Source of the DNA: an uncultured Roseburia sp.
GTDB lineage: Bacteria > Bacillota > Clostridia > Lachnospirales > Lachnospiraceae
DNA length: 43,178 bases
Reading direction: 5' to 3'
NCBI GenBank assembly: GCA_947088675.1
Contig: CAMUHN010000022.1
Coordinates: forward strand, 1 to 43,178
A program made the translations under genes and the position numbers. Each line of letters begins with the position of its first letter. Positions within the stretch are counted from its first letter, which is position 1. Below, piece after piece: positions 10,201-16,450 of the stretch. The notes under the pieces are model-generated. The model was given only the letters and a program-made list of their open reading frames with translations, ran no database searches and was not told where the DNA came from.

Positions 10201-11088
10201 ACGATTTGATTCTGTTGTTTTGTTATTCTGATAAGTCCCACCGTTGATTACAGCATGGCAGGAATATGCATAAATTGCCCCACCCAGGAATTGGGCCGAA
10301 CAATTTTCGATCATGGCGTCATTTAATGTCAGTGATGTTCCGCAGATAAAGAATGCCCCGCCGTTTCCCGCTGTTTTTGTAAAGCCGGAAATGCTGCATC
10401 GGCTGACGGTAACTGAAACATTGGTATTTATGGATTGTCCGGTTTCTATCATCGATCGGCCTGACGGAATGTTACGGCCGTCAAACGATATATTTTCCAG
10501 TGTCAGTGATGCATTGTCTTCTATATAAAGAAAAGCATTTTCACTGCCGCGCACGATATTTCCGCCGCCCTTGATCACGACGGTTCCGCTGATTGTTACC
10601 TGGTCGGTGAGCGTAAGCGTAACGCCCTCCTCTACAATCAGTTCGCCGTTGGTTAATGAGCCGCCCTCCCAGACGGTATCGGCCGAGACCGTGCCGGAAG
10701 CGGGGGCCGATTTTGCGCTGCGTGAAAGCATGGCGGGGTCAGCCAGATAAAGTTCGCCTGTCTGATGGAAAGGCGATTCCGTGAGAAAATCCCTTACATA
10801 TTCGGATTCCTCTGCTGGGTCTTCTGTCGGGCCGCCGTCCGCGGGCTCTGTCTCCGTCGGACTGTCTCCGGGGGCTGTTTCGTTTCCGACCGGACTGTCA
10901 TATATTTCGGAACCGGGCGGTTCTTCCTGTCCATCTCCCTGCGACAGAAAGGTCTGCTCCTGGGGCGTCTGCTGTTCCTGCGCAAACAGCGGCAGGTCAT
11001 AATATTCGACGAAGAGTGATGTGAATATCATGCAGAGGCAGAGCATCCCGGCCGTCAGTTTTTCGAGAATCTGCTTTTTTGTTCTCAT
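1261..11088 (-). CDS. Giant repeat-rich cell-surface protein (3275 aa), wall-anchored
   Basis: Starts MRTKKQILEKL with a hydrophobic signal segment (about residues 11-36); AAAGGAGGT sits 5 nt before the start. Residues about 40-120 are an acidic P/E/T-rich linker. Residues about 130-410 carry short Gly/Asn-rich beta-strand repeats typical of right-handed beta-helices of adhesins. About 470-1065 hold several InlB-type (Listeria-Bacteroides, Flg_new) repeats with the GY.F.GWNT..DGSG...LYA pattern. About 1070-2915 are twelve tandem units of about 155 residues, each a MucBP-like half (YTVEHYLQD...GYTLAD...LKLYYDRD) followed by an InlB-type half (FDLNGAPG...QTVRYG...GYTFRGW...LYAGW). About 2915-3140 look like Ig-like strands; then a P/T/S-rich linker and PKTGD at 3185-3189, a transmembrane helix, and an unusual basic segment with a second hydrophobic stretch. 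Inferred role: adhesin or mucin/host-glycan-binding protein. No catalytic domain seen. Uninterrupted frame; own promoter and terminator. Confidence 0.9.
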   Translation of the reverse strand: MRTKKQILEKLTAGMLCLCMIFTSLFVEYYDLPLFAQEQQTPQEQTFLSQGDGQEEPPGSEIYDSPVGNETAPGDSPTETEPADGGPTEDPAEESEYVRDFLTESPFHQTGELYLADPAMLSRSAKSAPASGTVSADTVWEGGSLTNGELIVEEGVTLTLTDQVTISGTVVIKGGGNIVRGSENAFLYIEDNASLTLENISFDGRNIPSGRSMIETGQSINTNVSVTVSRCSISGFTKTAGNGGAFFICGTSLTLNDAMIENCSAQFLGGAIYAYSCHAVINGGTYQNNKTTESNRYSNHAGGFLYCFDSAVTVSRGNFTNNTSYGYGGCIDSHNGSLSLSGGVFSGNAIAEELNSPWAGGAISYCSDTSADIFQLSGNVTFRGNGSVNSGVDGVFTSKKDHSPVPIQISYPVTAPIYVTTYGYPYNFTLLAEGADGYVLTQEDTENLPYYAFSSDADPERINSILDQEENKIYLTTANVDLTYQVIYDSDLRIYLPDNLKIEGQVTDPTTYKLRESATVKSADGLSLPGFTFVEWNTNVYGNDTGTAYQPGDKIKMLRGNVTLYPIFEKELTGVWYSGGAGQFETTSAQLRATHNNTSIAIPYLKDMPGWTGVGWTDTTEPDKYGSFSTTYGKDVRNAKTNKDLIHYGVYTRYVTVTYDKNGGDLVYLRHNPSDPVENETQRIYSCVHNEITPTKFLLQGAASRSGYLFTGWNTEPDGSGDTCHTGDNVIFTEDTTLYAMYKKNAVATFYSGAAGQTEVISDITPGTTVNAPALKPMDGYTPLGWSADPDSYTPEYTTGEEITVEEDTSWYGVYKKNSDLTLSYDANGGENAPESQTAGCYANVHDDVTYRAEFTVSKGCSRPGFIFDCWNTSPDGSGTSYHVDQTISVSRNTTLYARYSDAVTATFYSGDAGESVTIKEPVPPGDHKAHIIYPDQKPIDGWTPVGWSTDKDSLHTDPNLSIDLYHNMDFYGVYTRKLNCYFDLNGADPFSIPLKAPRGECIVTCNLITGSELNYKPRSVDISTEPTRRGHYFKGWNTKSDGTGVSYKDKKFVYFTEDTTLYAIWEPIPTRQYNVEYYLQNPDGDGYECSDVHHLSGYLGTTVTAKDLKFQGFHTNKEHKETVASAVVPDGETLVLKLYYDRDTYNVYFHRNDDSDAKAEMKIVRYGQQLTPPAPPSRDGYRFGGWYLRRDVKDGSEWNFDLPVEQNTDSKITSLYAKWISTTEASYTIEHYLQDVSGSSYELAKTDELTGTIGDTAMAQITRFSGFKETTSHPLRKTEGIVSADGSLVLRLYYDRIFYSVRFDTNGSSSPAPKDQSVRYGSYVNMPPQPVREGYDFTGWIDRQTGKTYDFSRPVNENSRATSLSLYAGWLSNTSAPFSVEHYTQNLYDDSYTLADTISYAGEKNSTVKAFQKDYEGFTENQEHPGRIAEGTVTPDGRLVLKLYYDRNVYQINFDTNGADSDAPAAQSVRYGDYLDEPQTPQKDGCTFRGWFTDNDLTVGKKWDFTRPAQENTESNQTMLYAVWTPDTQAVYTVEHYKQDKDSQFYRLADSEEFVGEIGTTVSASPKEYHGFTENTSHPDRNASAELLPGSVQTLKLYYDSNLYQVSFDLNGAPGAVPPMQTISYGSLLLPAPIPVREGFTFRGWFLEQSCDDSLAWDFDLKAEENTDRQVVTLYAGWSEDTKENAAYTVEHYLQDITGSGYTLADSENLFAPEGSTAAANPKQYEGFVENTAHPDRIAAGTVTEDGSLCLKLYYDRDIYEIRFDLNGAPGTPPETQTVRYGALLAGITEPVWDGHTFRVWSLDPDDASAGRWDFSKPVQENTDKRKITLYAHWLSDSQTEYTVEHYLQDVSGNGYTLADSCHFSAEKGAAVTAEPKSWPGFSENMGHPDRTEKGIAAEDGSLCLKLYYDRDIYEIRFDLNGAPGTPPETQTVRYGALLADVLQPVWDGYTFLAWHLDADDASAGNWDFSKPVQENTSDRNVILFAQWLSGSRTGYTVEHYLQDVSGNGYTLADSEHFFAEKGDTATAEANSYKGFTENTLHPDRTAFGTAAADGSLCLKLYYDRDIYEVRFSLNGAPGTPPAAQKVRYGAPLSSVSDPTWENYTFRAWFLDADASARGRWDFHKPVQENTTSRKVTLYAGWLPGTQSEYKVEHFLQDVSGDGYTLAETEFFAAETGCIVSAEPKYWQGFSENAAYADRIASGTVSDSLVLKLYYDRITYEIGFDQNGAPGTPPAPVTVRYGSLFAKAVSPVWDGHTFRGWFLDPDASAQGRWDFSKPVQENTTSRKVTLYAGWLFGTETEYRIEHYKQNTTGNGYTLADTEILTGKKGDTVSTQARLYTGFSENTAHPDRVPSSVLPDSETAVLKLYYDRDTYTVSFDLNGAPGSAPAAQTVRYGGFLQKIPTPHREHYTFRGWFTDPNDTKSGRWNFEKTAEENTASRSITLYAQWLSESETEYTVEHYLQDSVGDGYTKEITESFVGRKGDTVSAAAKTFTGFTANTSHPEQIDVCTLPDSGTAYLKLYYNRITYEIAFDLNGAPGTPPAAQTVRYGGYLQKAAAVNWDLHTFRGWFSDPDDAASDRWDFDRPVQENTGNRKTTLYAQWLSETETEYTVEHYLQDPVGDGYTKTFTESLVGKKGATAIAAAKTLTGFTENYSHPDRTAVCELPDSGAAVLKLYYDRDIYEVSFDLNGAPGTPPKSQNVRYGAFLQKVSVPQRDGYTFFAWVLAADGTGRRWDFEKTAEQNTADRKTTLYAHWLPESDRQTEYIVEHYLQDVNGDSYTKNDTQVLTGTTGETVKATPYSYTGFSENTAHTNRTAEGILPDSGTLVLKLYYDRDTYEIRFDLNGASGTAPATQTVRYGAFVEYPAPPSRKGYTFLAWCTDADGTPQNIWNFDQTADENTSNSSVTLYAHWVDETAPVLETAFYNDGYKNIFDRIIRKKSLVITVPVIEEGSGIREADYTLIPEDPGSTADGSVKADSMPVSGQAKIMEENGQNVAKITIDHDFMGSVSMVCIDNAGNISSQKTVTTENGGIIVEDNAPIITFSAEAGDLSSWFYDSVQVDINVTDDVDDDENNLITGGIADVSYRIDNREEINLTDTKFTENLIRSFDFATEISGTGEHTLRVTAKDHAGNTVQITVKIKEPKTPAKVPPSAKPSNGTNSGQNVFSEPAGQIQTAPVPTGSEPKTGDTSYTLFYATMAMISGFAYLLLFFVDKRDVDTENERKNRIQRLIQWAKKGGNIRRLCALTAIFFMLAYYHSIGNYSRIKAKKLHTIE
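2345..7880 (-). repeat. Twelve tandem MucBP-like + InlB-type units (about 460 bp period)
   Basis: Twelve in-frame units begin at successive (V/I)E(H/Y)YLQ-type motifs, from QYNVEYYLQ near 7875 to EYIVEHYLQD near 2800. Units 5-8 (roughly 4150-6040) are the most alike, with long identical stretches such as GSLCLKLYYDRDIYE. Units 1-4 are the most divergent. The DNA encoding NGAPGTPP contains a GGCGCGCC octamer that recurs in many units (for example near 3013, 3477, 4396, 5315, 5773 and 6244), so the array is repetitive at nucleotide as well as protein level. Confidence 0.9.
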
Positions 11089-11125
11089 AGGGACCTCCTT
11101 TGTTGCTGTCTGTTCTTATCTATAA

Positions 11126-11153
11126 ATTATACAGCAATCAGCAGGATTTTCAA
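11126..11153 (-). promoter_or_regulatory. Promoter of the giant surface protein gene
   Basis: On the minus strand TTGAAA (11148-11153), a 16-nt spacer and TATAAT (11126-11131) form a good promoter; the transcript would begin near 11119, about 30 nt before the start codon. Confidence 0.7.
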
Positions 11154-11272
11154 CAGGATTGGAATGAGACAGATCTGTTTTTTGATGAAAATGTTTTTGT
11201 AAATATGGCCGGAGGTTTTGAATGATCATAAGAGAGCAAAAGAAATGAGATGTGTTATCCATGCATTCTGAC

Positions 11273-11297
11273 GCGGACGGCCGGATGCGCCGTCCGC
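11273..11297 (-). terminator. Hairpin downstream of the chemoreceptor gene
   Basis: GCGGACGGC and GCCGTCCGC form a perfect 9-bp stem with a 7-nt loop, 30 nt after the chemoreceptor stop codon. No T run follows on the minus strand, so this may act only as a 3' stabilising or Rho-assisted element. Confidence 0.45.
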
Positions 11298-11326
11298 TGA
11301 CAGTCTGCCGTGTGGAAGCGTTTTTG

Positions 11327-13405
11327 TTACATCGTAAATTTTTCTACAATTGCGGTCAGTTCTTTCACGGATTCCCTGCTCTGACGCAGTTTTTCGTAGC
11401 CCTCCATTGTCGTAGCTGCAGTTTCGGTTGATTTTTCTGCAATTACAGTGATGCCCTCGGAAGACTGGCTGACTGTGTTGTTGATATCGTTGACAGACTG
11501 CATAATCTGGGTGATATAGCTGTCCAGTTCGTGCGTCGAGTCTTTGATCTGTCCCATTACTGTAATAAATGAATTGGCATCTTTGTGGTACTGTCCGCCG
11601 GATTTTTTAAAGACATCGTAGTCGCCAAGAACCGTATTTTCCAGAAAGTCCATCATAAATGTAATACAGTCGGTCAGGTTTGATACGGCTTCATTCACTT
11701 CATTGACGATTACGCTGATATTTTCCGTTGTCTGAAGCGTCTCGGAGGCAAGCGTGCCGATCTCGGAAGCTACAACAGCAAAGCCTTTGCCTGCGTCGCC
11801 TGCCCTGGCGGCTTCGATACTTGCGTTTAACGCGAGCAGGTTCGTCTGTGTGGAAATGTTTTTAATATCCTCTGTCAGTTCGTTGATACGGCGGACTGCT
11901 TTTGATTTATCGATGGCGATGGTGGAGCGCTCCTTGATATTGCCAAATACCTCGTTTGTCTTATTGCTGGAGGCTATTGAGAGTTTTTCCATTTCCTCTG
12001 CGCGGGTCAGTACCTGCATGGAATCTTTCTCACTGTTTTGAGCCAGTGTATAGATGTTTCCGGAATTTTTCTTGACCTCCTCGATATCCTGCAGGATATG
12101 GTTTGTGTTCTCGGAGGCTTCCTGAATTCCCGCTGCCATCTGTTCGGTGGCTGCAGAGTTGTCCTCGGAACGCATATTGTTTTCCTGCATAATGCGGTCG
12201 AGGTTATCCACATTGTCAGTGATTGTCCCTTCCACCTGATGGATATTTTCTACCATTTTACGCAGCGTCTGGCGCATCTGGTGCATTTCGGTTGCCATAA
12301 TGCCGATCTCGTCTTTTTGTTTTCGCAGCTGCCGCCCTTCTTTTGTCGGTGTAAAGTCAAGGTGCGTTGTCTTTTGAATAATATGGGTCAGCTGACGTAT
12401 CGGTTTTGAGATACCGCCACCGACAATAATGCCCGTTCCGACTGAAAAAATAATCGAGATTACAATACCGAGAAAAATGTACAGGATAATTTTTCTCGAT
12501 TCGGCATAAATTTCGCTTTCGGGCGCGGTCAGTACAAACCGCATTCCGTTTGCCAGTGTATAGAAAGTACAGTTTTTGCGCACGCCGCCATAAGTATAGG
12601 TAATGCCCTGTTCGCTGGATTCTGCAGTAAGCGCGGAAGACAGTTTCGTCAGGGAAAGGTCGGAGAGATTCGTCCCTGATTCCAGGTCTTTGTGATAAAA
12701 TATATTTCCGCTTTCATCTGTAAGGAAAGCATAACCGGTATCATAAATCTGTGCATTGTCTACAATATCGGTCAGGGTCGATATTTCAATGTCCATTCCG
12801 ACAATGCCGATTGTAGTCCCGTCTTCCGCAAACAGCGGTACGATATAGGATATCATATAGACATTGATATTTTCATTTAAGTAGGGATCCATCCACATGG
12901 CAGCGCCGTTTTTTACCGGAATGTAATACCAGCCCACATGCGGGGCGTCGTCCTCGTCATACATACTGAAGTCGGTCGGCTCTATCAGATCAAATGGATC
13001 GTCGGTGGAGCTGCGCGAGAAAAAGATACCGGAGGTCGGGTTTGAGTATTCCGGATTGTAGCGTATGTAAGCCGTGATCGCGCCTTTTGTATTCAGAGCA
13101 AAGGTATGCGTCGTTTCCGTAACCTGCTCTGTAAATTTATCTGCATAGGATTTATCTTTCTTAAAAGCTTCCACGTCAAAGTCTTTGGAGATCAGGTCGC
13201 TTAAAGAATCTACAGACTGCGCGATGCTCTGAATCGTCAGATCCAGATCGTTGGTGCACAGCTGCGTTGTCATCTGCAGAATTGAATTGGCGTCTTTGCT
13301 TGTGATCAGCAGAGAATCAAAGATGCTCATAGCTCCAATCAGGATTGCTGTTACAATGGAACAGCTTAAGATGCCGATAAAAATTTTGGTTCGAATTGAT
13401 TTCAT
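11327..13405 (-). CDS. Methyl-accepting chemotaxis protein with Cache sensor domain
   Basis: 692 residues from the ATG at 13405, chosen because AGGA lies 8 nt upstream (an in-frame ATG at 13438 lacks a site). Order: first transmembrane helix at about 6-28; extracellular double-Cache (dCache_1-like) domain at about 35-300, including [10 protein letters not shown] and a following [15 protein letters not shown] strand typical of Cache folds; second helix at about 304-327; HAMP at about 328-385; coiled-coil signalling domain with the highly conserved tip [20 protein letters not shown] near residues 525-545. This protein senses an extracellular ligand and controls the CheA kinase at the receptor array. 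The dCache_1 amino-acid-binding motif seems incomplete (no Arg before WY), so the ligand is not predictable. No che or flagellar genes are nearby: an orphan receptor. Confidence 0.93.
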   Translation of the reverse strand: MKSIRTKIFIGILSCSIVTAILIGAMSIFDSLLITSKDANSILQMTTQLCTNDLDLTIQSIAQSVDSLSDLISKDFDVEAFKKDKSYADKFTEQVTETTHTFALNTKGAITAYIRYNPEYSNPTSGIFFSRSSTDDPFDLIEPTDFSMYDEDDAPHVGWYYIPVKNGAAMWMDPYLNENINVYMISYIVPLFAEDGTTIGIVGMDIEISTLTDIVDNAQIYDTGYAFLTDESGNIFYHKDLESGTNLSDLSLTKLSSALTAESSEQGITYTYGGVRKNCTFYTLANGMRFVLTAPESEIYAESRKIILYIFLGIVISIIFSVGTGIIVGGGISKPIRQLTHIIQKTTHLDFTPTKEGRQLRKQKDEIGIMATEMHQMRQTLRKMVENIHQVEGTITDNVDNLDRIMQENNMRSEDNSAATEQMAAGIQEASENTNHILQDIEEVKKNSGNIYTLAQNSEKDSMQVLTRAEEMEKLSIASSNKTNEVFGNIKERSTIAIDKSKAVRRINELTEDIKNISTQTNLLALNASIEAARAGDAGKGFAVVASEIGTLASETLQTTENISVIVNEVNEAVSNLTDCITFMMDFLENTVLGDYDVFKKSGGQYHKDANSFITVMGQIKDSTHELDSYITQIMQSVNDINNTVSQSSEGITVIAEKSTETAATTMEGYEKLRQSRESVKELTAIVEKFTM

Positions 13406-13464
13406 TTTCGTCTTCCTTTCAAGTAAAGTTACAGTCAATTGTCAAAATGGCATAATTTTAATCC

Positions 13465-13470
13465 ATTATA
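13465..13470 (-). promoter_or_regulatory. -10 element upstream of the chemoreceptor gene
   Basis: TATAAT on the minus strand, 60 nt before the start codon. Seventeen nt upstream is TTTATA, a weak -35 match. I saw no sigma-28 (flagellar) promoter pattern here. Confidence 0.4.
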
Positions 13471-13544
13471 ACACAGATTAAGAGTTTTATAAATAGAATT
13501 TTGGAAGTTTAAGTAAATTATGGTTTTTACGTAAGGCGAAACAG

Positions 13545-13781
13545 TTACTTCTTTTCATCCGGCGGCAGATATTCAATTAAATCTTTAATGTCACAGTCCA
13601 AAGCATAACACAGACGCGCAAGAACAGACAGGTCAATGCGCTGGATCTCATTATTTTTATAAGCTTTTAGCTGTGTTCTCTGCATTTCTGCGCGAAATGC
13701 CAGCTTGTTGATACTGACCTGCTGATCTTCCATAACGTCGGCAAGTTTTATCCGTATTGTGCCAAAATCAATATCTTTCAT
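13545..13781 (-). CDS. Small XRE/Cro-type helix-turn-helix regulator
   Basis: 78 residues from the ATG at 13781, preceded by GGGGAGGGGAAG; the longer in-frame reading (to 13946) lacks a ribosome binding site and its extra residues look like translated AT-rich non-coding DNA. The protein is a single Cro/C1-type HTH: IRIKLADVMEDQQVSINKLA is followed by RAEMQRTQLKAYKN and IDLSVLARLCYALDCDIKDL, the pattern of the short YozG/HTH_26-like family. Such proteins bind DNA as dimers, usually at or near their own promoter. It is divergent from the lipoprotein gene at 14010, and a perfect 7-bp inverted repeat in the shared region (13888-13907) is a candidate operator. No toxin partner is adjacent. Confidence 0.88.
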   Translation of the reverse strand: MKDIDFGTIRIKLADVMEDQQVSINKLAFRAEMQRTQLKAYKNNEIQRIDLSVLARLCYALDCDIKDLIEYLPPDEKK

Positions 13782-13887
13782 GATCTTCCCCTCCCCGTTT
13801 CTGCAGATACTAAAGGATATCTTTTTATAGATAGAATATTTTATAAAGAGGTATATTGTAAGAGGTTGAAAAATATGATATGTTAAT

Positions 13888-13907
13888 ATGAGTAGATATA
13901 TACTCAT
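13888..13907. promoter_or_regulatory. Inverted repeat in the XRE/lipoprotein divergent region (candidate operator)
   Basis: ATGAGTA and TACTCAT are perfect inverted copies separated by 6 nt (GATATA). The site lies between the divergent starts at 13781 and 14010, a position and size suitable for a dimeric HTH protein such as the neighbouring XRE regulator. Its binding partner is inferred. Confidence 0.45.
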
Positions 13908-14009
13908 GTCAGAGAAAGACGATGAGAGATCAGAGAAAATCATCAAAAAGAAAATTTACAACACTACCTTATTATAAAGTACATGAAATATGAGGAGAGG
14001 AACTGCGAA

Positions 14010-14330
14010 ATGAACATAAGACGGAAAAAATATGTATTTTGCACTGCCGCTTTCCTGCTGCTGATCTGCGCCGGCTGCGGGAAGCCCATGGATGCAAAAC
14101 AGATGCGGGTGATAAAAAACGGATATCGTATCGGTACCGTGGGAGAGGAATACTACCATATGACTGTACGCGCATATCTGGAACAGAAACCGCTGCCTCC
14201 AATTACCTCGCTGCACAGGCCTTATGTTCCTACAATTGAAAAATTCTGTTATCAGCTGGATTGTCATTTCTATCGATTTTATCTGAAATTTTTTCCGGAT
14301 CGCGAAACAATGTCTGCAATTTTACAATAA
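14010..14330 (+). CDS. Small lipoprotein of unknown function
   Basis: 106 residues. Starts MNIRRKKY, followed by a short hydrophobic stretch and LICAGC, a lipobox with the lipidated cysteine near residue 23. GAGGAGAGG lies 9 nt upstream of the ATG at 14010; an in-frame ATG at 13983 would place that site inside the gene. The mature domain (about 80 residues) contains several aromatic and basic residues (VGEEYYHMTVRAYLEQ, then HFYRFYLKFF) and matches no family I know. The sirtuin gene follows 62 nt later with its own promoter. Confidence 0.75.
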   Translation: MNIRRKKYVFCTAAFLLLICAGCGKPMDAKQMRVIKNGYRIGTVGEEYYHMTVRAYLEQKPLPPITSLHRPYVPTIEKFCYQLDCHFYRFYLKFFPDRETMSAILQ

Positions 14331-14334
14331 ATTT

Positions 14335-14363
14335 TTGCCGCCCGGGCAAACCTGTGGTAAAAT
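14335..14363 (+). promoter_or_regulatory. Promoter of the sirtuin gene
   Basis: TTGCCG (14335-14340), a 17-nt spacer and TAAAAT (14358-14363). A small inverted repeat (TTTGCC ... GGCAAA, 14334-14350) overlaps the -35 region and could be an operator or the remnant of a terminator for the upstream gene. Confidence 0.55.
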
Positions 14364-14392
14364 ACAGAAAAAAGAAAGAGGGGATTGCAGCA

Positions 14393-15124
14393 GTGGACAG
14401 GATAGCGCAGTTTTTAGAATGGGTAAATGAATCATATAATATTGTATTTTTTGGCGGAGCGGGCGTTTCGACGGAAAGCGGCATACCGGATTTCAGAAGC
14501 GTGGATGGACTCTACAATCAGAAGTATGATTATCCGCCGGAAACGATTTTAAGCCACTCATTTTATGAGAAGAATACGGAGGAATTTTATCGTTTTTACC
14601 GGGATAAAATGCTCTGCCTTTCGGCAAAGCCGAATCAGACACATGTCAGGCTGGCCGAACTGGAGGCGGCGGGAAAGGTGAAAGCCGTGATTACACAGAA
14701 TATTGACGGTCTTCATCAGATGGCCGGCAGCAAAGTGGTTTTAGAACTGCACGGAAGCGTGCACCGTAATTACTGCCGGACCTGCGGAAAAGAATTTGAT
14801 GCCGCATACATCTTAAATTCCGTAGAAAAGGTTCCGATTTGCGACAAATGCCATGGTCATATCAAACCGGATGTCGTGCTCTATGAGGAGGGGCTTGATA
14901 TGCAGACAATGCAGGATGCGGTGAACTATATCCGAAATGCGGATTTGCTTATAATAGGAGGAACATCGCTTGCCGTGTATCCGGCGGCGGGACTGATTGA
15001 TTATTATCAGGGAGATAAGCTAGTATTGATCAACAAGTCTCCTACTCCGATGGACAGGAGAGCGGATCTTTTGATTCAGGCAGGCCTCGGAGATGTGTTT
15101 GGCAGGATTGGCAGGGAGGAATGA
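14393..15124 (+). CDS. cobB: NAD-dependent protein deacylase, sirtuin (Sir2/CobB family)
   Basis: 243 residues from a GTG start at 14393, with AGAGGGG 9 nt upstream. The in-frame ATG at 14261 would overlap the preceding lipoprotein and lies upstream of the promoter at 14335-14363. The Rossmann-fold NAD site is clear: GAGVSTESGIPDFRS, then TQNIDGLH with the catalytic histidine in the following LELHGS strand. A four-cysteine zinc site (CRTC ... CDKC) is intact, then the GHIKPDVVLYEE strand and GGTSLAVYPAA. Sirtuins remove acetyl or other acyl groups from lysines using NAD+, giving nicotinamide and O-acyl-ADP-ribose, in the cytoplasm. Length matches the bacterial class. The DUF951 gene begins one base after the stop codon, so the two are translationally close. 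Confidence 0.95.
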   Translation: MDRIAQFLEWVNESYNIVFFGGAGVSTESGIPDFRSVDGLYNQKYDYPPETILSHSFYEKNTEEFYRFYRDKMLCLSAKPNQTHVRLAELEAAGKVKAVITQNIDGLHQMAGSKVVLELHGSVHRNYCRTCGKEFDAAYILNSVEKVPICDKCHGHIKPDVVLYEEGLDMQTMQDAVNYIRNADLLIIGGTSLAVYPAAGLIDYYQGDKLVLINKSPTPMDRRADLLIQAGLGDVFGRIGREE

Positions 15125-15125
15125 C

Positions 15126-15311
15126 ATGGACAGATATGAGGTCGGCGATATTGTGCGTCTGAAAAAAAAGCATCCGTGCGGCAGCAGCGAATGGGAGGTT
15201 TTGCGCGTCGGAGCCGATTTTCGCTTAAAGTGCGCAGGCTGCGGACATCAGATTATGATAGCGAGGAAGCTTGTGGAAAAAAATACAAGGGAAATCCGAA
15301 AAAAAGCTTGA
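15126..15311 (+). CDS. DUF951 family protein
   Basis: 61 residues: MDRYEVGDIVRLKKKHPCGS, then EWEVLRVGADFRLKC.GCGHQIMIAR. This is the full-length pattern of DUF951, a small conserved Firmicutes protein with an HPCG motif and a CxxC pair; the three cysteines suggest metal binding, but the function is unknown. The start lies one base after the sirtuin stop codon and uses GGGAGGAA at 15114-15121, inside the end of the sirtuin gene, so the two are co-transcribed. The gene's end overlaps the -35 element of the next promoter. In related genomes DUF951 often precedes rpsF or ychF. Confidence 0.9.
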   Translation: MDRYEVGDIVRLKKKHPCGSSEWEVLRVGADFRLKCAGCGHQIMIARKLVEKNTREIRKKA

Positions 15312-15336
15312 AATTCTGTGATAAACATGCTATAGT
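15308..15336 (+). promoter_or_regulatory. Promoter of the rpsF-ssb-rpsR operon
   Basis: TTGAAA (15308-15313), 17-nt spacer, TATAGT (15331-15336). The -35 overlaps the stop codon of the DUF951 gene. It gives a leader of about 70 nt before rpsF. Confidence 0.75.
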
Positions 15337-15366
15337 TTGTTTTCGTGATATATAAATATCCTTGTT

Positions 15367-15383
15367 CATCCCGTATATGGATG
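15367..15383 (+). promoter_or_regulatory. Leader hairpin before rpsF (candidate S6:S18 autoregulatory site)
   Basis: CATCC, a 7-nt loop (CGTATAT) and GGATG form a hairpin about 30 nt before the rpsF start, with a CCG triplet at the stem/loop border. In many bacteria the S6:S18 complex represses rpsF by binding a leader element with a conserved CCG. That this hairpin is that element is an inference; the full consensus cannot be confirmed by eye. Confidence 0.35.
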
Positions 15384-15412
15384 GACCAGAGACCAAAAGG
15401 AGGAACGTTCGC

Positions 15413-15703
15413 ATGAATAAGTATGAATTGGCACTCGTTGTCAATGCAAAGATCGAAGAGGATGCGAGGACTGCTGTCGTAGAGAAAGCGAAAGAGTACA
15501 TTACACGCGCCGGCGGTACCGTGACGGAAGTGGAAGAGTGGGGCAAGAAAAGGCTCGCATATGAAGTTCAGAAAATGAACGAAGGCTACTACTACTTTAT
15601 CCAGTTTGACGCTGCACCGACAGCTCCGGCTTTAATCGAGCAGGATGTCCGTATTATGGATAATATTCTTCGTTTCTTATGCGTTAGAAAAGACGAGGCA
15701 TAG
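15413..15703 (+). CDS. rpsF: 30S ribosomal protein S6
   Basis: 96 residues, the normal S6 length. Starts MNKYELALVVNAKIEEDA, followed by the family pattern GGTVTEVEEWGKKRLAYEVQKMNEGYYYFIQFDA and a C-terminal IMDNILRFLCVRKDEA. S6 binds S18 and 16S rRNA in the platform of the small subunit. The start at 15413 is set by AAAGGAGGA 8 nt upstream; an in-frame ATG at 15362 lacks such a site. First gene of the classic rpsF-ssb-rpsR operon, 11 nt before ssb. Confidence 0.98.
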   Translation: MNKYELALVVNAKIEEDARTAVVEKAKEYITRAGGTVTEVEEWGKKRLAYEVQKMNEGYYYFIQFDAAPTAPALIEQDVRIMDNILRFLCVRKDEA

Positions 15704-15714
15704 GAGAAAGCAAT

Positions 15715-16152
15715 ATGAATAAAGTGATTCTGATGGGAAGGCTGACAAGAGATCCGGAAGTGCGCTATTCGCAGGGAGAGCAGGCGACTGCAGTGGCAAG
15801 GTATACGCTTGCAGTAGATCGGAGGTTCCGCAGGGACAATGACCAGTCTGCCGACTTTATCGGATGCGTTTCCTTTGGACGCACAGCCGAATTTGCAGAA
15901 AAATATCTGCGTAAAGGCACAAAGATTGCGGTGACAGGCCGTATTCAGACAGGAAGTTATACAAACAGGGACGGTCAGAAAGTATATACGACGGACGTTG
16001 TTGTGGAAGAATGCGAATTTGCAGAGAGCAAAAATGCAGGCGGCGACGGCACCGGATTTATACCGTCCGAGAGACCGATGCCGGGCGCTGCGGCAGGCGA
16101 CGGCTTTATGAATATTCCGGATGGAATAGACGAGGAACTGCCGTTTAATTAG
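15715..16152 (+). CDS. ssb: Single-stranded DNA-binding protein
   Basis: 145 residues. The OB fold is recognisable from [18 protein letters not shown] through [34 protein letters not shown] and [30 protein letters not shown] short flexible linker is followed by the acidic C-terminal tip DEELPFN, the docking peptide for SSB partners (usually DDDIPF); here one extra asparagine follows the phenylalanine. SSB coats single-stranded DNA in replication, repair and recombination. It lies between rpsF and rpsR as in most Firmicutes, with GGAGAAAGC before the start. Confidence 0.97.
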   Translation: MNKVILMGRLTRDPEVRYSQGEQATAVARYTLAVDRRFRRDNDQSADFIGCVSFGRTAEFAEKYLRKGTKIAVTGRIQTGSYTNRDGQKVYTTDVVVEECEFAESKNAGGDGTGFIPSERPMPGAAAGDGFMNIPDGIDEELPFN

Positions 16153-16172
16153 AAGATAAGGAGGGATTTACC

Positions 16173-16439
16173 ATGGCTTATACGAAAGCAGGCGATAAAG
16201 AGGGCGGCGCGCCGATGAAAAGACGCCCGATGCATAGAAGAAAGAAAGTCTGCGTATTCTGCGGGAAAGACAACGTAATTGATTACAAAGATACGAACAA
16301 ATTAAAAAGATATATCTCCGAGAGAGGAAAAATTCTTCCGAGGAGGATTACAGGCAACTGTGCAAAACATCAGAGAGCGCTTACTTCGGCAATCAAGCGT
16401 GCGCGTCATGTAGCACTGATGCCATATGTATGTGATTAA
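16173..16439 (+). CDS. rpsR: 30S ribosomal protein S18 (cysteine-containing form)
   Basis: 88 residues. After a short N-terminal extension ([12 protein letters not shown]...) the sequence [40 protein letters not shown] and [20 protein letters not shown] is standard S18. The C..C ... C..H pattern (CVFC, NCAKH) marks the zinc-binding 'C+' form, as opposed to cysteine-free paralogues used under zinc limitation; no such paralogue is in this window. S18 partners S6 on the platform of the 30S subunit. AAGGAGGGA lies 9 nt before the start. Last gene of the operon. Confidence 0.98.
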   Translation: MAYTKAGDKEGGAPMKRRPMHRRKKVCVFCGKDNVIDYKDTNKLKRYISERGKILPRRITGNCAKHQRALTSAIKRARHVALMPYVCD

Positions 16440-16450
16440 AGTATAAGAGA

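Noticed and set aside
1570-11000. Many plus-strand and other-frame open readings of 60-220 codons opposite the giant surface protein (for example 2367-3035, 7419-7922, 8188-8730)
   Set aside because: They recur at the same place in each repeat unit, lack ribosome binding sites and family motifs, and are explained by the codon composition of the repeats on the real strand.
13782-13946. N-terminal extension of the XRE regulator
   Set aside because: The extra hydrophobic, Ile/Tyr-rich residues come from AT-rich promoter DNA; the ATG at 13781 has a strong ribosome binding site.
14261-14392. Upstream extension of the sirtuin gene to an ATG at 14261
   Set aside because: It would overlap the lipoprotein gene, lies upstream of the sirtuin promoter, and adds residues with no similarity to the family.
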